A DNA stretch of 64,000 nt from Candidatus Saccharimonadota bacterium (GTDB lineage: Bacteria > Patescibacteriota > Saccharimonadia > Saccharimonadales > Saccharimonadaceae): contig JAATFU010000007.1 in assembly GCA_015655045.1 (NCBI GenBank), forward strand, positions 1 to 64,000. Reading direction: 5' to 3'. Position numbers and translations under genes: made by a program. Below the pieces are notes generated by a model. That model worked only from the letters and a program-made list of their open reading frames with translations, did not search any database and was not told the DNA's origin. This document shows, one piece after another, positions 51,627-61,800 of the stretch. The stretch's first letter is position 1; every line of letters starts with the position of its first letter.

Positions 51627-54600
51627 ATGAAGTTTCAACTCCACTCTGAATATAAGCCAACTGGGGATCAGCCGACTGCCATTAAGCAATTAATTGACGG
51701 CTTAGATAGTGGTGTTCGTGAGCAGACACTTCTAGGGGTCACGGGTAGCGGTAAGAGTGTAACCGGTGAAACTATAATAATGATTACGAAGAAAGGTGTG
51801 ACAATACAGAAACCGATTGCCACGGTAGTCGACTCACTTTTTAAGGAATACCCTCAACAGATCCAAACAGTAGGAGAGAGCGAATTTATTAACTTTAATG
51901 ATCTTCCGGCTTCGGAGCATATGCGCACCCTATCGTTTAATTCAAAAACAGGAGTGAATAGTTGGCAGAAGCTCACCCAAATTTCCCGCCATCAAGCGAA
52001 TGAAGTCGCCCATATTCAGTTGAGTAGTGGGCAGTCGGTCTCTTCAACTTTGGACCATAATTTTTTCACTTTACGAGAGGGAAAGCCAACTTTGGTGGAT
52101 GGTAGTCAGTTGAAAGTAGGCGATCTATTACCTACCCCTCGCCAAATAGATGGCCCGAGGAAGCCACTGGTTTCAATTGTTGTGCCTCAACAACTTCGAG
52201 ACCTTTCTGGTATGTATATTGGGCTACGGGATGGCGTGACAATCGACAAACTTTCGGGTTATTCAATTCCTTATAGCAAAAAATGGCGTATCGTACATCA
52301 AGCAGAGCGAATTCTTGCAACCGCACATCAGGCAACGCAAATTCGTCAGCAAGTACTTGCCAAGACGATTGGTTCTCGAACGCTTGTTGCAAAAATTCCT
52401 TACCAATTAGAATTGAGTGACGCGTTGTTGCGGTTCATTGGATATTATATTGCTGAAGGCCACTCGACAGAGCGCTATGTGATCATTACTTCCGCAGATA
52501 ATGAAGTTGTTAGTGATATATATGCAGCTATGGGAGGTATAGGCCTACGCACGGCTCACCGCATTAATCCTTATGATTATCAGATTAACTCAATGGTATT
52601 CGCGCGCTTAATGGGCGATATGTGTGGGCATGGTGCCTTTAGTAAAAAACTACCTGAATTTTGGATGCAGTTAAGCGACTCCCAACTAGCACAGCTCCTA
52701 TCTGCCTATTTTGCTGGAGATGGTGGCGTTGAGAAAGCGGCCATTACGGCAACAACTGCAAGTGATCAACTTGCATCTGATCTACAGTATGCATTATTGA
52801 GATTTGGCATATTGGCCCGGAATCGGTCTAAGAAGGTACGTTTGCCAGGTGGTGCAATCGGCCGGTATAACATCATCTCAATTAGCGGCCGTAGTAATAT
52901 GACGAAGTTTGCAAGGAATATAACCTTCTCATTATCAAGAAAACAACAGGCGCTTCAGCTACTTCTCGACCACGAGGTTATAGAGAATACAAACGTGGAC
53001 CTTATCCCGCTTTATGGTAATGACATACGGGTACTTCGAGAACGATTTGGCTTGTTTCAAATTAACCTTGCTAAGGCAGTTGGTTCATCAAGATCTCATA
53101 TCTCTCTTATTGAAACGGGTGTCAGACGGCCTTCTCGTACTATTGCAACTCGACTTATTAACTTTCTTATTCAAGAAGCGGCCCATAGGAATGACCAACT
53201 AGCATATAAGCAGATTATGGAGATGGCAAGTCTACTTCAGAATAATTGGTCGCCGGTTCGATCTATCGACGTGGAAAGCAGGAATAGAATGGTATACGAT
53301 TTTGCGGTAAATGAAAATGAGACATTTCTTGCAGGGAGCGGTGGCATATTTGTCCACAATACTTTTACTATGGCTAACATTATCCAAGACCGTCAAGTGC
53401 CAACCCTTGTTTTGGCCCATAACAAGACTCTTGCAGCGCAACTGTATAGCGAATTTAAATCATTCTTCCCAGACAATGAAGTCCATTACTTTGTGAGCTA
53501 TTTTGATTATTATCAGCCAGAAGCATACATGGCAAGTAGTGATACCTATATTGAAAAAGATAGTAAGATTAACGACGAAATTGATAGACTGCGTCATGCA
53601 GCAACCATGGCTCTACTCACACGTCGCGATACGATTATTGTGGCTAGCGTCAGTTGTATCTATGGTATTGGCTCCCCAGATGATTACTCAGCAATGTCTA
53701 TTACCGTCAAAAAAGGTGAGCGACGTCTACAGGACAAGTTTGTACGTCTGCTAACCGATATTCAATATCAACGTAATGATATTGATTTTCATCGGGGCAC
53801 CTTCCGCGTGAAAGGTGATGTTGTTGATGTTTTTCCGGCTGGGAGCGATGTTGCTTATCGGATTGAGTTCTTTGGAGATGAAGTCGATCGTCTTACTCGT
53901 ATTGATCCATTGACAGGTGAAATTTTGGCAGAGCCGGATGAAGTAAGCATCTTCCCGAGTAGTCATTATGTAACACCTAAGGAAAAGTTGGCCGTCGCAA
54001 TTGAGAAAATTAAACAAGAGTTTGCTGAACGAGTCGAATGGTTTGAAAAACACGATAAACTGCTTGAAGCTCAACGTCTAAGTCAACGAACAAAATATGA
54101 TATTGAGATGCTCGAAGAGACAGGCTTTGTGAAAGGGATTGAGAACTATAGCCGGTACCTGACAAATCGAGAACCTGGTGAACAGCCAGCGACACTGCTT
54201 GATTATTTTAGTGATGATTTTCTACTGTTGGTGGACGAGAGCCACATGACACTGCCTCAGGTACGCGGTATGTATAACGGCGACCGAGCCCGGAAAGAAG
54301 TTCTGGTTGAGTATGGCTTTCGTATGCCCTCGGCGCTAGACAACCGTCCGCTGACCTTTGCAGAATTTGATCGTCATATTAATCAGGCTATTTATGTCTC
54401 GGCAACCCCAGGCGAGTATGAGCTTGCACATAGTCCCGAGCCTGCTCAGCAGATTATTCGCCCCACAGGACTCATTGACCCGGAAATCGTTATTCGTCCT
54501 ACGGAAGGCCAGATTGATGATCTCGTTGCAGAGATCCGTGATCGAACCGCTCATAATCAACGAGTGCTGGTGACGACACTGACGAAGCGTATGGCAGAAG

Positions 54601-55196
54601 ATCTCTCGGCCTACCTCCAAGAGATTGATATTAAGACTGCCTATATTCACAGCGAGGTTGATACGTTGGAGCGAGGTGATATTATCCGCGATCTTCGCAT
54701 GGGTGTCTATGATGTGCTGGTTGGGATTAATCTTCTCCGTGAAGGACTCGATCTGCCCGAAGTCAGTATGGTAGCTATTATGGATGCTGACAAAGAGGGC
54801 TTCCTTCGTAGTAGTAACGCCCTGATTCAAACCATTGGTCGGGCTGCGCGTCATCTTGAGGGCAAGGTCCTGATGTACGCTGATCGGGTGACTGATTCGA
54901 TGCAGCAAGCTATTGATGAGACGGCCCGTCGTCGAGCAATTCAAACCGCCTATAATACCGAACATAACATTACTCCCGAAAGCATTGCAAAAGAGATTGA
55001 TGAAGGACTGCGGTCAATTATTCCAAAGAAAGAGGATGAGTCGCGTAAATTAAATCTCAAGAAGATTCCAAAAGATGAATATCCAAGTCTCATTAAAGAA
55101 CTAAGTGGTCAAATGGAGCTCGCAAGCGCGAACCTTGAGTTTGAGAAAGCTGCTGAACTTCGTGACATGATTACAGATCTACGGAATAAATTGTAG
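51627..55196 (+). CDS. uvrB: UvrB excinuclease subunit, interrupted by an intein
   Basis: 1189 aa: 654 residues of UvrB plus a 535-residue intein. Extein N part ends LLGVTGSGK (residue 43); extein C part resumes [11 protein letters not shown] (residue 579), so splicing restores the Walker A motif GVTGSGKT. Downstream are the beta-hairpin region ([15 protein letters not shown]), DESH box ([12 protein letters not shown]), helicase motifs V-VI ([10 protein letters not shown]...QTIGRAARH) and the UvrC-binding UVR motif at the end. UvrB verifies damage in nucleotide excision repair and must splice before it can bind ATP. Confidence 0.97.
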   Translation: MKFQLHSEYKPTGDQPTAIKQLIDGLDSGVREQTLLGVTGSGKSVTGETIIMITKKGVTIQKPIATVVDSLFKEYPQQIQTVGESEFINFNDLPASEHMRTLSFNSKTGVNSWQKLTQISRHQANEVAHIQLSSGQSVSSTLDHNFFTLREGKPTLVDGSQLKVGDLLPTPRQIDGPRKPLVSIVVPQQLRDLSGMYIGLRDGVTIDKLSGYSIPYSKKWRIVHQAERILATAHQATQIRQQVLAKTIGSRTLVAKIPYQLELSDALLRFIGYYIAEGHSTERYVIITSADNEVVSDIYAAMGGIGLRTAHRINPYDYQINSMVFARLMGDMCGHGAFSKKLPEFWMQLSDSQLAQLLSAYFAGDGGVEKAAITATTASDQLASDLQYALLRFGILARNRSKKVRLPGGAIGRYNIISISGRSNMTKFARNITFSLSRKQQALQLLLDHEVIENTNVDLIPLYGNDIRVLRERFGLFQINLAKAVGSSRSHISLIETGVRRPSRTIATRLINFLIQEAAHRNDQLAYKQIMEMASLLQNNWSPVRSIDVESRNRMVYDFAVNENETFLAGSGGIFVHNTFTMANIIQDRQVPTLVLAHNKTLAAQLYSEFKSFFPDNEVHYFVSYFDYYQPEAYMASSDTYIEKDSKINDEIDRLRHAATMALLTRRDTIIVASVSCIYGIGSPDDYSAMSITVKKGERRLQDKFVRLLTDIQYQRNDIDFHRGTFRVKGDVVDVFPAGSDVAYRIEFFGDEVDRLTRIDPLTGEILAEPDEVSIFPSSHYVTPKEKLAVAIEKIKQEFAERVEWFEKHDKLLEAQRLSQRTKYDIEMLEETGFVKGIENYSRYLTNREPGEQPATLLDYFSDDFLLLVDESHMTLPQVRGMYNGDRARKEVLVEYGFRMPSALDNRPLTFAEFDRHINQAIYVSATPGEYELAHSPEPAQQIIRPTGLIDPEIVIRPTEGQIDDLVAEIRDRTAHNQRVLVTTLTKRMAEDLSAYLQEIDIKTAYIHSEVDTLERGDIIRDLRMGVYDVLVGINLLREGLDLPEVSMVAIMDADKEGFLRSSNALIQTIGRAARHLEGKVLMYADRVTDSMQQAIDETARRRAIQTAYNTEHNITPESIAKEIDEGLRSIIPKKEDESRKLNLKKIPKDEYPSLIKELSGQMELASANLEFEKAAELRDMITDLRNKL
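51756..53360 (+). mobile_element. intein with DOD homing endonuclease and HTH
   Basis: Residues 44-578 of the UvrB precursor. Splicing blocks: first residue Ser in [14 protein letters not shown] (block A), TLDH near 141-144 (block B), [14 protein letters not shown] and GGIFVHN ending in His-Asn (blocks F, G), with Thr as the +1 residue. Two LAGLIDADG-type motifs: [12 protein letters not shown] near 268-279 and [12 protein letters not shown] near 357-368, each with an acidic residue. After the endonuclease there is an Xre-like helix-turn-helix (about 469-520, [20 protein letters not shown]). All parts look intact, so splicing and homing may both be active. Confidence 0.95.
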
Positions 55197-55198
55197 AT

Positions 55199-56050
55199 AT
55201 GCTCCGAATCGCCTCGTGGAACATTGAAGGAAGGCTAAGCCGGTACAGTGGCAAGGGTAGGGGAACTCCGGAACAGATTGTACACGGAATTAGTCAACTT
55301 GATGCCGATATAGTCCTTTTGCCGGAGGCCTACGATACAGGGCTATCAATTGATTCTGGGATTGAAGCAAACTTACGGGACATGAAATACACGGTATATG
55401 ATAGTGCCTACGAAGAGGGCGGGCCAAAGCGACGCAATCCAGCCGTAAGTTCTCCGCACCTCAGGCTGCTATCTCGGCTTCCAATCGAATCAATTCAGAC
55501 TGTTCGTTTGGGTGAGCTACGCAATGCAATGATTATTATCGCGCATGACCCTGACACCCACATACAGCTACGTATTATTGGTATTCATTTAGATGATCGA
55601 TCGGAAGCATTTCGTGTCAAACAACTCGATGACCTTGTTCCTATTATTAATGGTTCATCGGTTCCCACAATTATGCTTGGTGATTATAACGCAATGCACG
55701 GTAGTACTAAACGAGCTCACTTCATTCGTAGTTGGCCGATTCGATGGTTAGCTCACTATTTTTTGCCAACAACAGACCTTAGAGATATTGCCCAGCGTAT
55801 GGTAGCGATGGCTTCGGGTATTACAATGAGCATCTTAGAATCTGAGACAGATCTACGAGATATCGATTTAAGACACCGAGCAACTGCAACGCCAAAGATG
55901 CGTGGGCATACCTGGCTTCCGAGTGTACGGCTAATTGATATTGATCACATGATGGTTTCAAGCCAGGTGACGGTGAACGATTTTATCGTTGCTGAGCATG
56001 ACGGTGGCTCGGATCATCGGTCGATATGCGCAACGTTGTCATTTGAGTAG
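55199..56050 (+). CDS. endonuclease/exonuclease/phosphatase family protein
   Basis: 283 aa. EEP fold: LRIASWNIEGRL at the start, ADIVLLPEAYD (metal Glu), IGIHLDDRSEAFR, IMLGDYNAMHG (Asp-Asn pair) and DHMMVSS...GGSDHRSICATL (terminal Asp-His). Cleaves phosphodiesters in nucleic acid or phospholipid heads. Begins 2 bases after uvrB, so probably co-transcribed; a repair nuclease role is plausible. Confidence 0.85.
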   Translation: MLRIASWNIEGRLSRYSGKGRGTPEQIVHGISQLDADIVLLPEAYDTGLSIDSGIEANLRDMKYTVYDSAYEEGGPKRRNPAVSSPHLRLLSRLPIESIQTVRLGELRNAMIIIAHDPDTHIQLRIIGIHLDDRSEAFRVKQLDDLVPIINGSSVPTIMLGDYNAMHGSTKRAHFIRSWPIRWLAHYFLPTTDLRDIAQRMVAMASGITMSILESETDLRDIDLRHRATATPKMRGHTWLPSVRLIDIDHMMVSSQVTVNDFIVAEHDGGSDHRSICATLSFE

Positions 56051-56269
56051 ACATTATAGCCATACCAGCATAGCTTGCAAAATGTAGGGGAGTGTGCTAA
56101 TATTAAAACATTGCATTCGATGAATGTCGAGCCTCTTTCAAAGACTAGCGCACGGTACACAAAAAACCAATACAGCGCGGCCACCGAAATATCCTCTCGC
56201 TGTTCTCTCCGTTTATTTATAAACGATAAGACTGCAAAACAGCAATCAACAACGAAAGGGCTATTTTTT

Positions 56270-57499
56270 ATGGCATACGAACAACGACGCTTCGGCGGAT
56301 CTAATAATTCACGACCTCAAGGAGGTCGATCATTTGGTGGAAATCGCGGCGGAAGCCGTGGTGGAAATCGTGGACCTGCAAAGAAGTATATCCACCCAAG
56401 TAAATTTATTAACAAAGCGGTCACAAAAGCCGATGAAGTCATCTATATTCCAAAGAATAAATTTGCAGACTTTCCATTTGGTAACCAACTACACCACAAC
56501 ATTTCGAAAAAAGGTTACGAACTACCTAGTGCGATTCAGGATCAAACGATTCCCCTCATTCTTGAAGGTAAGGACGTTATTGGACTTGCCAATACAGGAA
56601 CCGGCAAAACAGCTGCCTTCCTATTGCCTATTATCGAGCGTCAATCTGGTGTTTCACTGCGACCAAGCGTATTGATTATTGCGCCAACCCGTGAACTTGC
56701 TCAGCAAATTGATGAACAATTCAGAGAATTTGCTCAAGGCCTTGACCTTTACTCGGCTCTTATTGTTGGTGGCGTCAACGTGGATCGTCAAATTCGTGAC
56801 TTAAAACGTCGTCCACATTTCATTATTGGGACACCAGGACGCTTGAAGGATCTCATGAATCGTCGTCTTATTCGACTCGAGAGCATTACAACTCTTGTGC
56901 TCGATGAAGCCGACCGTATGCTTGATATGGGCTTCCTGCCTGATATCCGTACCATTGTAAATGACATGCCAGCTGATCGTCAGACACTCTTCTTTAGTGC
57001 GACAATTACGCCAGATATCCAAGGGCTTGTGCATGCATTCTTACGTGATCCAGTGACTGTCTCGGTTCGTACAAGCGAAACGAACGAGCATGTAGAGCAG
57101 ACAGTCATCGAGGCGCGCGATAAGAATCATAAGATTGAACTTCTGACCGAGATGCTTCGTGGCGATGATTATGATAAGGTCCTTATTTTTGGCGAAACTA
57201 AATTTGGTGTCCAACGACTGAGTGATCACCTTGATAATAGCGGTATTCCATCTGTAGCGATTCATGGCAACAAGAATCAGTCACAGCGTCAACGTGCCTT
57301 GAAGCAATTCAAAGACCAGCGTGTTCGCGTTATGGTAGCAACTGATGTTGCTGCACGTGGGCTCGATATTCCAAATGTTTCACATGTGATTAACTTCGAC
57401 ACCCCCCAGACATATGAAGATTACATCCACCGTATCGGTCGTACCGGCCGTGGTGGTGCAAGCGGAAAAGCACATACCTTTATCGATATTCAACGATAA
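56270..57499 (+). CDS. DEAD-box RNA helicase
   Basis: 409 aa from the ATG at 56270 (CGAAAGGG upstream); the longer frame adds 65 residues without motif. An Arg/Gly-rich head (GGNRGGSRGGNRG) precedes the core: Q motif near AIQDQTIPL, Walker A ANTGTGKT, PTRELAQQ, DEAD (VLDEADRMLDMG), SAT (FFSATIT), and HRIGRTGRGG. The C-terminal extension is almost absent. Unwinds RNA in ribosome assembly or decay. An extended -10 (TGCTAATAT, about 56094) would give a leader of about 165 bases, long for this genome. Confidence 0.95.
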   Translation: MAYEQRRFGGSNNSRPQGGRSFGGNRGGSRGGNRGPAKKYIHPSKFINKAVTKADEVIYIPKNKFADFPFGNQLHHNISKKGYELPSAIQDQTIPLILEGKDVIGLANTGTGKTAAFLLPIIERQSGVSLRPSVLIIAPTRELAQQIDEQFREFAQGLDLYSALIVGGVNVDRQIRDLKRRPHFIIGTPGRLKDLMNRRLIRLESITTLVLDEADRMLDMGFLPDIRTIVNDMPADRQTLFFSATITPDIQGLVHAFLRDPVTVSVRTSETNEHVEQTVIEARDKNHKIELLTEMLRGDDYDKVLIFGETKFGVQRLSDHLDNSGIPSVAIHGNKNQSQRQRALKQFKDQRVRVMVATDVAARGLDIPNVSHVINFDTPQTYEDYIHRIGRTGRGGASGKAHTFIDIQR

Positions 57500-57516
57500 G
57501 TAGCTACTTCCAAAGC

Positions 57517-57558
57517 AAAACAACACATAGCCCAACTTTTTAGGCTATGTGTTGTTTT
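57517..57558 (+). terminator. terminator after DEAD-box helicase
   Basis: AAAACAACACATAGCC, loop CAACTTTTTA, GGCTATGTGTTGTTTT: a 16-bp perfect stem directly upstream of the gatC promoter. Confidence 0.9.
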
Positions 57559-57569
57559 CGATTGTGCGG

Positions 57570-57575
57570 TATAAT
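57570..57575 (+). promoter_or_regulatory. -10 box of the gat operon
   Basis: TATAAT ends 7 bases before the gatC ATG (leaderless). Confidence 0.65.
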
Positions 57576-57582
57576 AGTCCTC

Positions 57583-57873
57583 ATGACCGATATATCCCGT
57601 GATGATGTGCTCCATCTCGCACAACTAAGTAGTTTGCAACTCAGCGACCAGGAAATTGATGAACTTCAAGTTGATCTTCCCCATATCTTGACATATGTCC
57701 AGCAACTCAGTGAGCTTGATACAACGGGCGTTGAACCAACCTATCAAGTGACGGACCTGGAGAACGTTTGGCGAGACGATACTATCGTTGAATATGGTAT
57801 TAGCCGTGAACAACTCCTAGACCTAGCTCCAGAGAGTACCGCACACTCTATCAAAGTGCCGAAGGTATTATAA
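57583..57873 (+). CDS. gatC: Asp/Glu-tRNA amidotransferase subunit C
   Basis: 96 aa from the ATG at 57583, fixed by the promoter. ISRDDVLHLAQLSSLQLSD and VEPTYQVTDLENVWRDD match GatC, which wraps around GatA and links it to GatB. First gene of gatC-gatA-(HEPN-like)-gatB. Confidence 0.94.
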   Translation: MTDISRDDVLHLAQLSSLQLSDQEIDELQVDLPHILTYVQQLSELDTTGVEPTYQVTDLENVWRDDTIVEYGISREQLLDLAPESTAHSIKVPKVL

Positions 57874-57874
57874 G

Positions 57875-59257
57875 ATGACGAATATTGCTGAGATTCAGTC
57901 CCAGATTAAAGCTAGCTCGGCCCGGAGCGTTGTGGAGGCAGCCCTTACGAAAGCTCGAGATAATGAGAACTACCACGCTCTGCTTAGCTTTACCGATAGT
58001 CGGGCACTTGAACGAGCCGATAAAGTAGATAGTGGTCAGATTACGGGCCGTTTAGCAGGTGTTCCTTTTGTCGTGAAAGATAATTTCCTCGCCTTTGGTG
58101 CCCCGACGACAGCAGCTAGCCATATGCTTGAATCATTTCAGGCGCCCCTTCAAGCGACCGCAATTGAAAAACTCGAAGCTGAAGGTGCGATCTGTATTGG
58201 TAAAGCTAATCTTGATGCATTTGCCCACGGAGGAAGTACTGAGAATTCGGCTTTTGGTCCAACGAAAAATGCATTTGATATGAGTCGAGTTGCCGGCGGT
58301 AGTAGCGGTGGATCTGCCGTTGTGACTGCTTTACATATCGTACCTTTTGCACTCGGAAGTGATACAGGTGGTTCCATCCGTCAGCCTGCTAGTTTTAATG
58401 GAGTGGTAGGCGTGAAGCCGACGTATGGTACAGTGAGTCGTTATGGTGTAGTTGCAATGGCAAGTAGTACAGATACAATCGGCACGTTTGCGACTAGCGC
58501 AGCTGATGCAGAGTTCATAATGAGTATTATATCCGGACGTGATGCCCGAGACATGACAACGCTACCAGATTTCTTTGTTCCCCAAGCGATACGGCCAGCA
58601 CAAAAAATTGGCCTGATTAAAGAATTCATGAGCGACGAAGTTGACCCTGAGGTTCGTGCGCGAACGAACGAATATGCTGAGCGGCTACGGGCCGAAGGCC
58701 ATGTAGTTGAAGAGGTAAGCCTACCGATTGTGCAATATACTCTTGCCATGTATTACATTATCGTACCCGCAGAAGTGAGCAGTAATCTGGCTCGTTATGA
58801 CGGTATTCGCTATGGACATCGGGCAGCAGCACCAACAAGTTTAGGCGATCTCTATGGACGAAGTCGCGATGAAGGATTCGTAGCCGAGAATAAGCGTCGT
58901 ATTATGATCGGGAGCTACGTGCTATCGAGTGGCTTCTTTGATGCATATTACCAGCAGGCTCAAAAGGCTCGCACGCTACTGATTCGGGCTTTTAATGAGC
59001 TCTTTGAAAGCTACGATGTTCTCCTTGGTCCGGTTACTCCAACACCCGCTTTTAGGTTAGGTGAGAACACGAGTGACCCAATAAAGATGTATCTGGCTGA
59101 CATTATGACAGTGCCTGCTTCACTGGCGGGAATACCGGCTATTAGCGTACCAGCAGGAGTGAGCCAAGCCGGTCTACCTATTGGCGTACAACTAATCGGC
59201 CAACGTCGAAGTGATGCAAACCTATTATCGCTCGCTCGATCATTGGAGGAGAAATAA
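57875..59257 (+). CDS. gatA: Asp/Glu-tRNA amidotransferase subunit A
   Basis: 460 aa. Amidase signature: Lys in FVVKDNFL, GGSSGGSAV and SDTGGSIRQPASF provide the Ser-cisSer-Lys triad. Releases ammonia from glutamine for GatB. One base after gatC. Confidence 0.97.
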   Translation: MTNIAEIQSQIKASSARSVVEAALTKARDNENYHALLSFTDSRALERADKVDSGQITGRLAGVPFVVKDNFLAFGAPTTAASHMLESFQAPLQATAIEKLEAEGAICIGKANLDAFAHGGSTENSAFGPTKNAFDMSRVAGGSSGGSAVVTALHIVPFALGSDTGGSIRQPASFNGVVGVKPTYGTVSRYGVVAMASSTDTIGTFATSAADAEFIMSIISGRDARDMTTLPDFFVPQAIRPAQKIGLIKEFMSDEVDPEVRARTNEYAERLRAEGHVVEEVSLPIVQYTLAMYYIIVPAEVSSNLARYDGIRYGHRAAAPTSLGDLYGRSRDEGFVAENKRRIMIGSYVLSSGFFDAYYQQAQKARTLLIRAFNELFESYDVLLGPVTPTPAFRLGENTSDPIKMYLADIMTVPASLAGIPAISVPAGVSQAGLPIGVQLIGQRRSDANLLSLARSLEEK

Positions 59258-59259
59258 CT

Positions 59260-59679
59260 ATGGATCTATCACTTCTATTTGTATTTGCAGCAATGCTTAT
59301 CGTGATGGCCCTTCTATTTGCAGTGATTGGTATTACCAAGAACGGTAATAAACAGCTCGACGTGGATCGTTACCGGGTAAAATGGATGGCAACCGAGCAT
59401 CAATTGGTTCGTGAACAAATCAGCAGCTATCATCTTGCGGTACTCAATGGCGATAAACTTGTCGATCAAGCCTTGCGCGAAAAGGGTATAAAAGGACAGA
59501 ATATGGGTGAGCGTTTAAAGAATGGCGCTCAACTCTTTACTAATCGCAATAACGTATGGATGGCTCACAAATTACGCAATCAGATTGCCCACGAACCAGA
59601 CGTTAGTGTGACGTATGAAATGGCCCAACAAGCTCTGAGTGCCTTCCGCCAAGCCCTTAAAGACATAGGAGCGATTTAA
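59260..59679 (+). CDS. membrane-anchored HEPN-like protein
   Basis: 139 aa. One membrane helix at residues 2-25, then a helical domain. The segment RNQIAHEPDVSVTYEMAQQA near residues 107-126 carries the Rx4H motif of HEPN domains, many of which are ribonucleases or nucleotide-binding partners. It lies between gatA and gatB (2 and 1 bases away), so it is made with the amidotransferase. Single-domain and short; activity unproven. Confidence 0.6.
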   Translation: MDLSLLFVFAAMLIVMALLFAVIGITKNGNKQLDVDRYRVKWMATEHQLVREQISSYHLAVLNGDKLVDQALREKGIKGQNMGERLKNGAQLFTNRNNVWMAHKLRNQIAHEPDVSVTYEMAQQALSAFRQALKDIGAI

Positions 59680-59680
59680 T

Positions 59681-61129
59681 ATGGTTACGGATGAAACCTT
59701 AGCAAAATATGATATGACAATTGGTATTGAGTGTCATGTTCAATTAGCAACAAACACGAAGTTATTTAGTGGTGCCAATAATGATGCCCGTGATCAATCG
59801 CCAAACAGTGTTGTGAGTCCAATTGATTTTGGGCTTCCCGGCATGCTCCCAGTCCTCAACCGCGGAGCAGTCGATTTAGCAATTAAAGCCGGCAAGGCCC
59901 TCGAAAGCACTATTGCGCACGTAAGTCGTTTTGACCGTAAGCATTATTTCTATCCAGATCTTCCAAAAGGCTATCAGACAACCCAAATGTATCAGCCAAT
60001 TATAGGCCCAGGTATAGTGCACGTACCGCTAGATGGTGAGATTATTGACGTTCATATTGATCATGCCCATATGGAAGAGGATGCCGGTAAGCTGACCCAT
60101 TATGGTGATTACAGTCTTGTGGATTTAAATCGGGCTGGTACGCCACTGATTGAAATTGTTTCAGAACCGGATATTCACTCGCCGCAAGCAGCCAAAGCAT
60201 ATGCCACCGAACTGTACTACCTTATGACATATGCCGACGTCACTCGAGGTGATTTATATCAGGGGAATATGCGCTTTGACGTTAACTTGTCAGTGGCACT
60301 AAAGGGAGCGACTGAACTTGGAACACGTTCAGAAGTCAAAAACCTAAATTCATTTCGAAGTGTTGAACGAGCTGCTGAGTATGAGTTTCGACGTCAGGTT
60401 GAACGGCTTGAAAGGGGTGAGCGCATTATTCAGGAGACGCGCGGATGGGACGATGCAACCCAAAAGACGGCTAGTCAACGCAGTAAAGAGGACGCCCAAG
60501 ACTATCGTTATATGCCTGATGCTGATATTCCCCCTATTGTCCTAACGGACGAAGAGATTACGCGTATTCAGGCCACGGTACCTCCTCTACCAGCCGAGTA
60601 TCGTACACAATGGTTGAGCCTTGAGCTTGATCAGTCGGTTGTCGATTCGTTACTTGCAAATAGGAGCTATGCGGTATTAATTAGCGAAATTCAACGGAAC
60701 GCAGGTGATAGTATCGCTAAGCGTGTAGCTCACTGGTTTTCTAGTGCCCTAGGACATGACGAGACGGAGACCGGTATTATTGCAAGTAACTTTACACCCG
60801 AAGGCTTTATTGAACTTGCAACAATGGTCGAGAGCAATGAACTGTCAAGTACCGCTTCCAAAGAAATCTTCGTTGAACTTTTAACAAGTGACCAAACGCC
60901 ACGTCAGATAGCAGAAAGCAAGAACCTTCTTCAAGTTAGCGATGAAGGAGCGATTGCGGCTATTGTCGATGAAGTTCTCGCTGATCCTGCAAGCGCGCAG
61001 GCAGTTGCTGCTATCAAACAAGGGAATGATAAAGTTATTGGGTTCCTCGTCGGGCAAATTATGAAGAAGTCAGCTGGAAAGGCAAACCCCGCTTTAGCAC
61101 AGCGATTGATTCGTGAACGGCTCCAGTAA
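59681..61129 (+). CDS. gatB: Asp/Glu-tRNA amidotransferase subunit B
   Basis: 482 aa. GIECHVQLATNTKLFSGA at the start, DRKHYFYPDLPKGYQ, HMEEDAGKL, DLNRAGTPLIEIVSEPD; C-terminal helical YqeY-like tail (ELLTSDQTPRQIAE...GQIMKKSAGKANPA). Phosphorylates and amidates misacylated Glu-tRNA-Gln or Asp-tRNA-Asn. Confidence 0.97.
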   Translation: MVTDETLAKYDMTIGIECHVQLATNTKLFSGANNDARDQSPNSVVSPIDFGLPGMLPVLNRGAVDLAIKAGKALESTIAHVSRFDRKHYFYPDLPKGYQTTQMYQPIIGPGIVHVPLDGEIIDVHIDHAHMEEDAGKLTHYGDYSLVDLNRAGTPLIEIVSEPDIHSPQAAKAYATELYYLMTYADVTRGDLYQGNMRFDVNLSVALKGATELGTRSEVKNLNSFRSVERAAEYEFRRQVERLERGERIIQETRGWDDATQKTASQRSKEDAQDYRYMPDADIPPIVLTDEEITRIQATVPPLPAEYRTQWLSLELDQSVVDSLLANRSYAVLISEIQRNAGDSIAKRVAHWFSSALGHDETETGIIASNFTPEGFIELATMVESNELSSTASKEIFVELLTSDQTPRQIAESKNLLQVSDEGAIAAIVDEVLADPASAQAVAAIKQGNDKVIGFLVGQIMKKSAGKANPALAQRLIRERLQ

Positions 61130-61213
61130 CATTCCGCTTAAGCGTTTGCACAGTTTGATAAATAAGTGTTATACTATGCGTAGTAACTATTAACATCAAC
61201 AAAAAGGAACAAT

Positions 61214-61465
61214 ATGAATAGCGCTTCAGAAATTTTAGTCATCATCTTATCTGTCTTTTTAGCACTCTTCTTGCTGCTAGGTATTATTCTCACCATCTAT
61301 CTGATTCGTATTACGAAACAGATTCGCCATATTACTCAATCTGCCGAAAGAACAGTTTCGCACATTGAGTCGGCCGTGTCGGGTGTCAGCCGACTAACCT
61401 CACCATTCTTCGTGGCCGAAATGGTTGGTAAGTATATAAAAAAATTCATGAAAGGAAAGAAGTAA
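61214..61465 (+). CDS. small DUF948-like membrane protein
   Basis: 83 aa. One membrane helix at about residues 5-30, then an amphipathic helix (QIRHITQSAERTVSHIESAV) and a basic end (KYIKKFMKGKK). Resembles short DUF948 proteins that accompany YtxH. AAAGGAA before the ATG and TATACT at about 61172. Confidence 0.65.
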   Translation: MNSASEILVIILSVFLALFLLLGIILTIYLIRITKQIRHITQSAERTVSHIESAVSGVSRLTSPFFVAEMVGKYIKKFMKGKK

Positions 61466-61470
61466 GTATT

Positions 61471-61782
61471 ATGGCAAAAGGAAAATTTGTACTTGGCGCA
61501 TTATTTGGAGCAGTTGCAGGGGTTATTGCAGGCGTGCTCACCGCACCTAAGAGTGGAAAAGAAACCCGAACAGAGATTAAGACCAAAGCAAGTGACATTA
61601 AGCTAGAAGCTCTAAAAAAAGCAGAAGCTGCGAAAGCTAAAGCAACTGAAAAGGCCACCGAAGTGAAGACTAAATCAGATGAGGTTGTTGCCGACGTAAA
61701 GGCAAAAGCAGACGACCTTAAAGAGCGTACAGAAGCTGCCGTTGCAGGAGCTAAAAAAGGCTTTGAGACAAAGAAATCATAA
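61471..61782 (+). CDS. YtxH-domain protein
   Basis: 103 aa. Gly/Ala-rich membrane segment GALFGAVAGVIAGVLTAPKSGKETR, then a Lys/Ala/Glu coiled coil (KAEAAKAKATEKATEVKTK), the YtxH pattern, often stress-related. Begins 5 bases after the DUF948-like gene. Composition is low-complexity. Confidence 0.8.
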   Translation: MAKGKFVLGALFGAVAGVIAGVLTAPKSGKETRTEIKTKASDIKLEALKKAEAAKAKATEKATEVKTKSDEVVADVKAKADDLKERTEAAVAGAKKGFETKKS

Positions 61783-61800
61783 CACTTATTTGATCGTACT

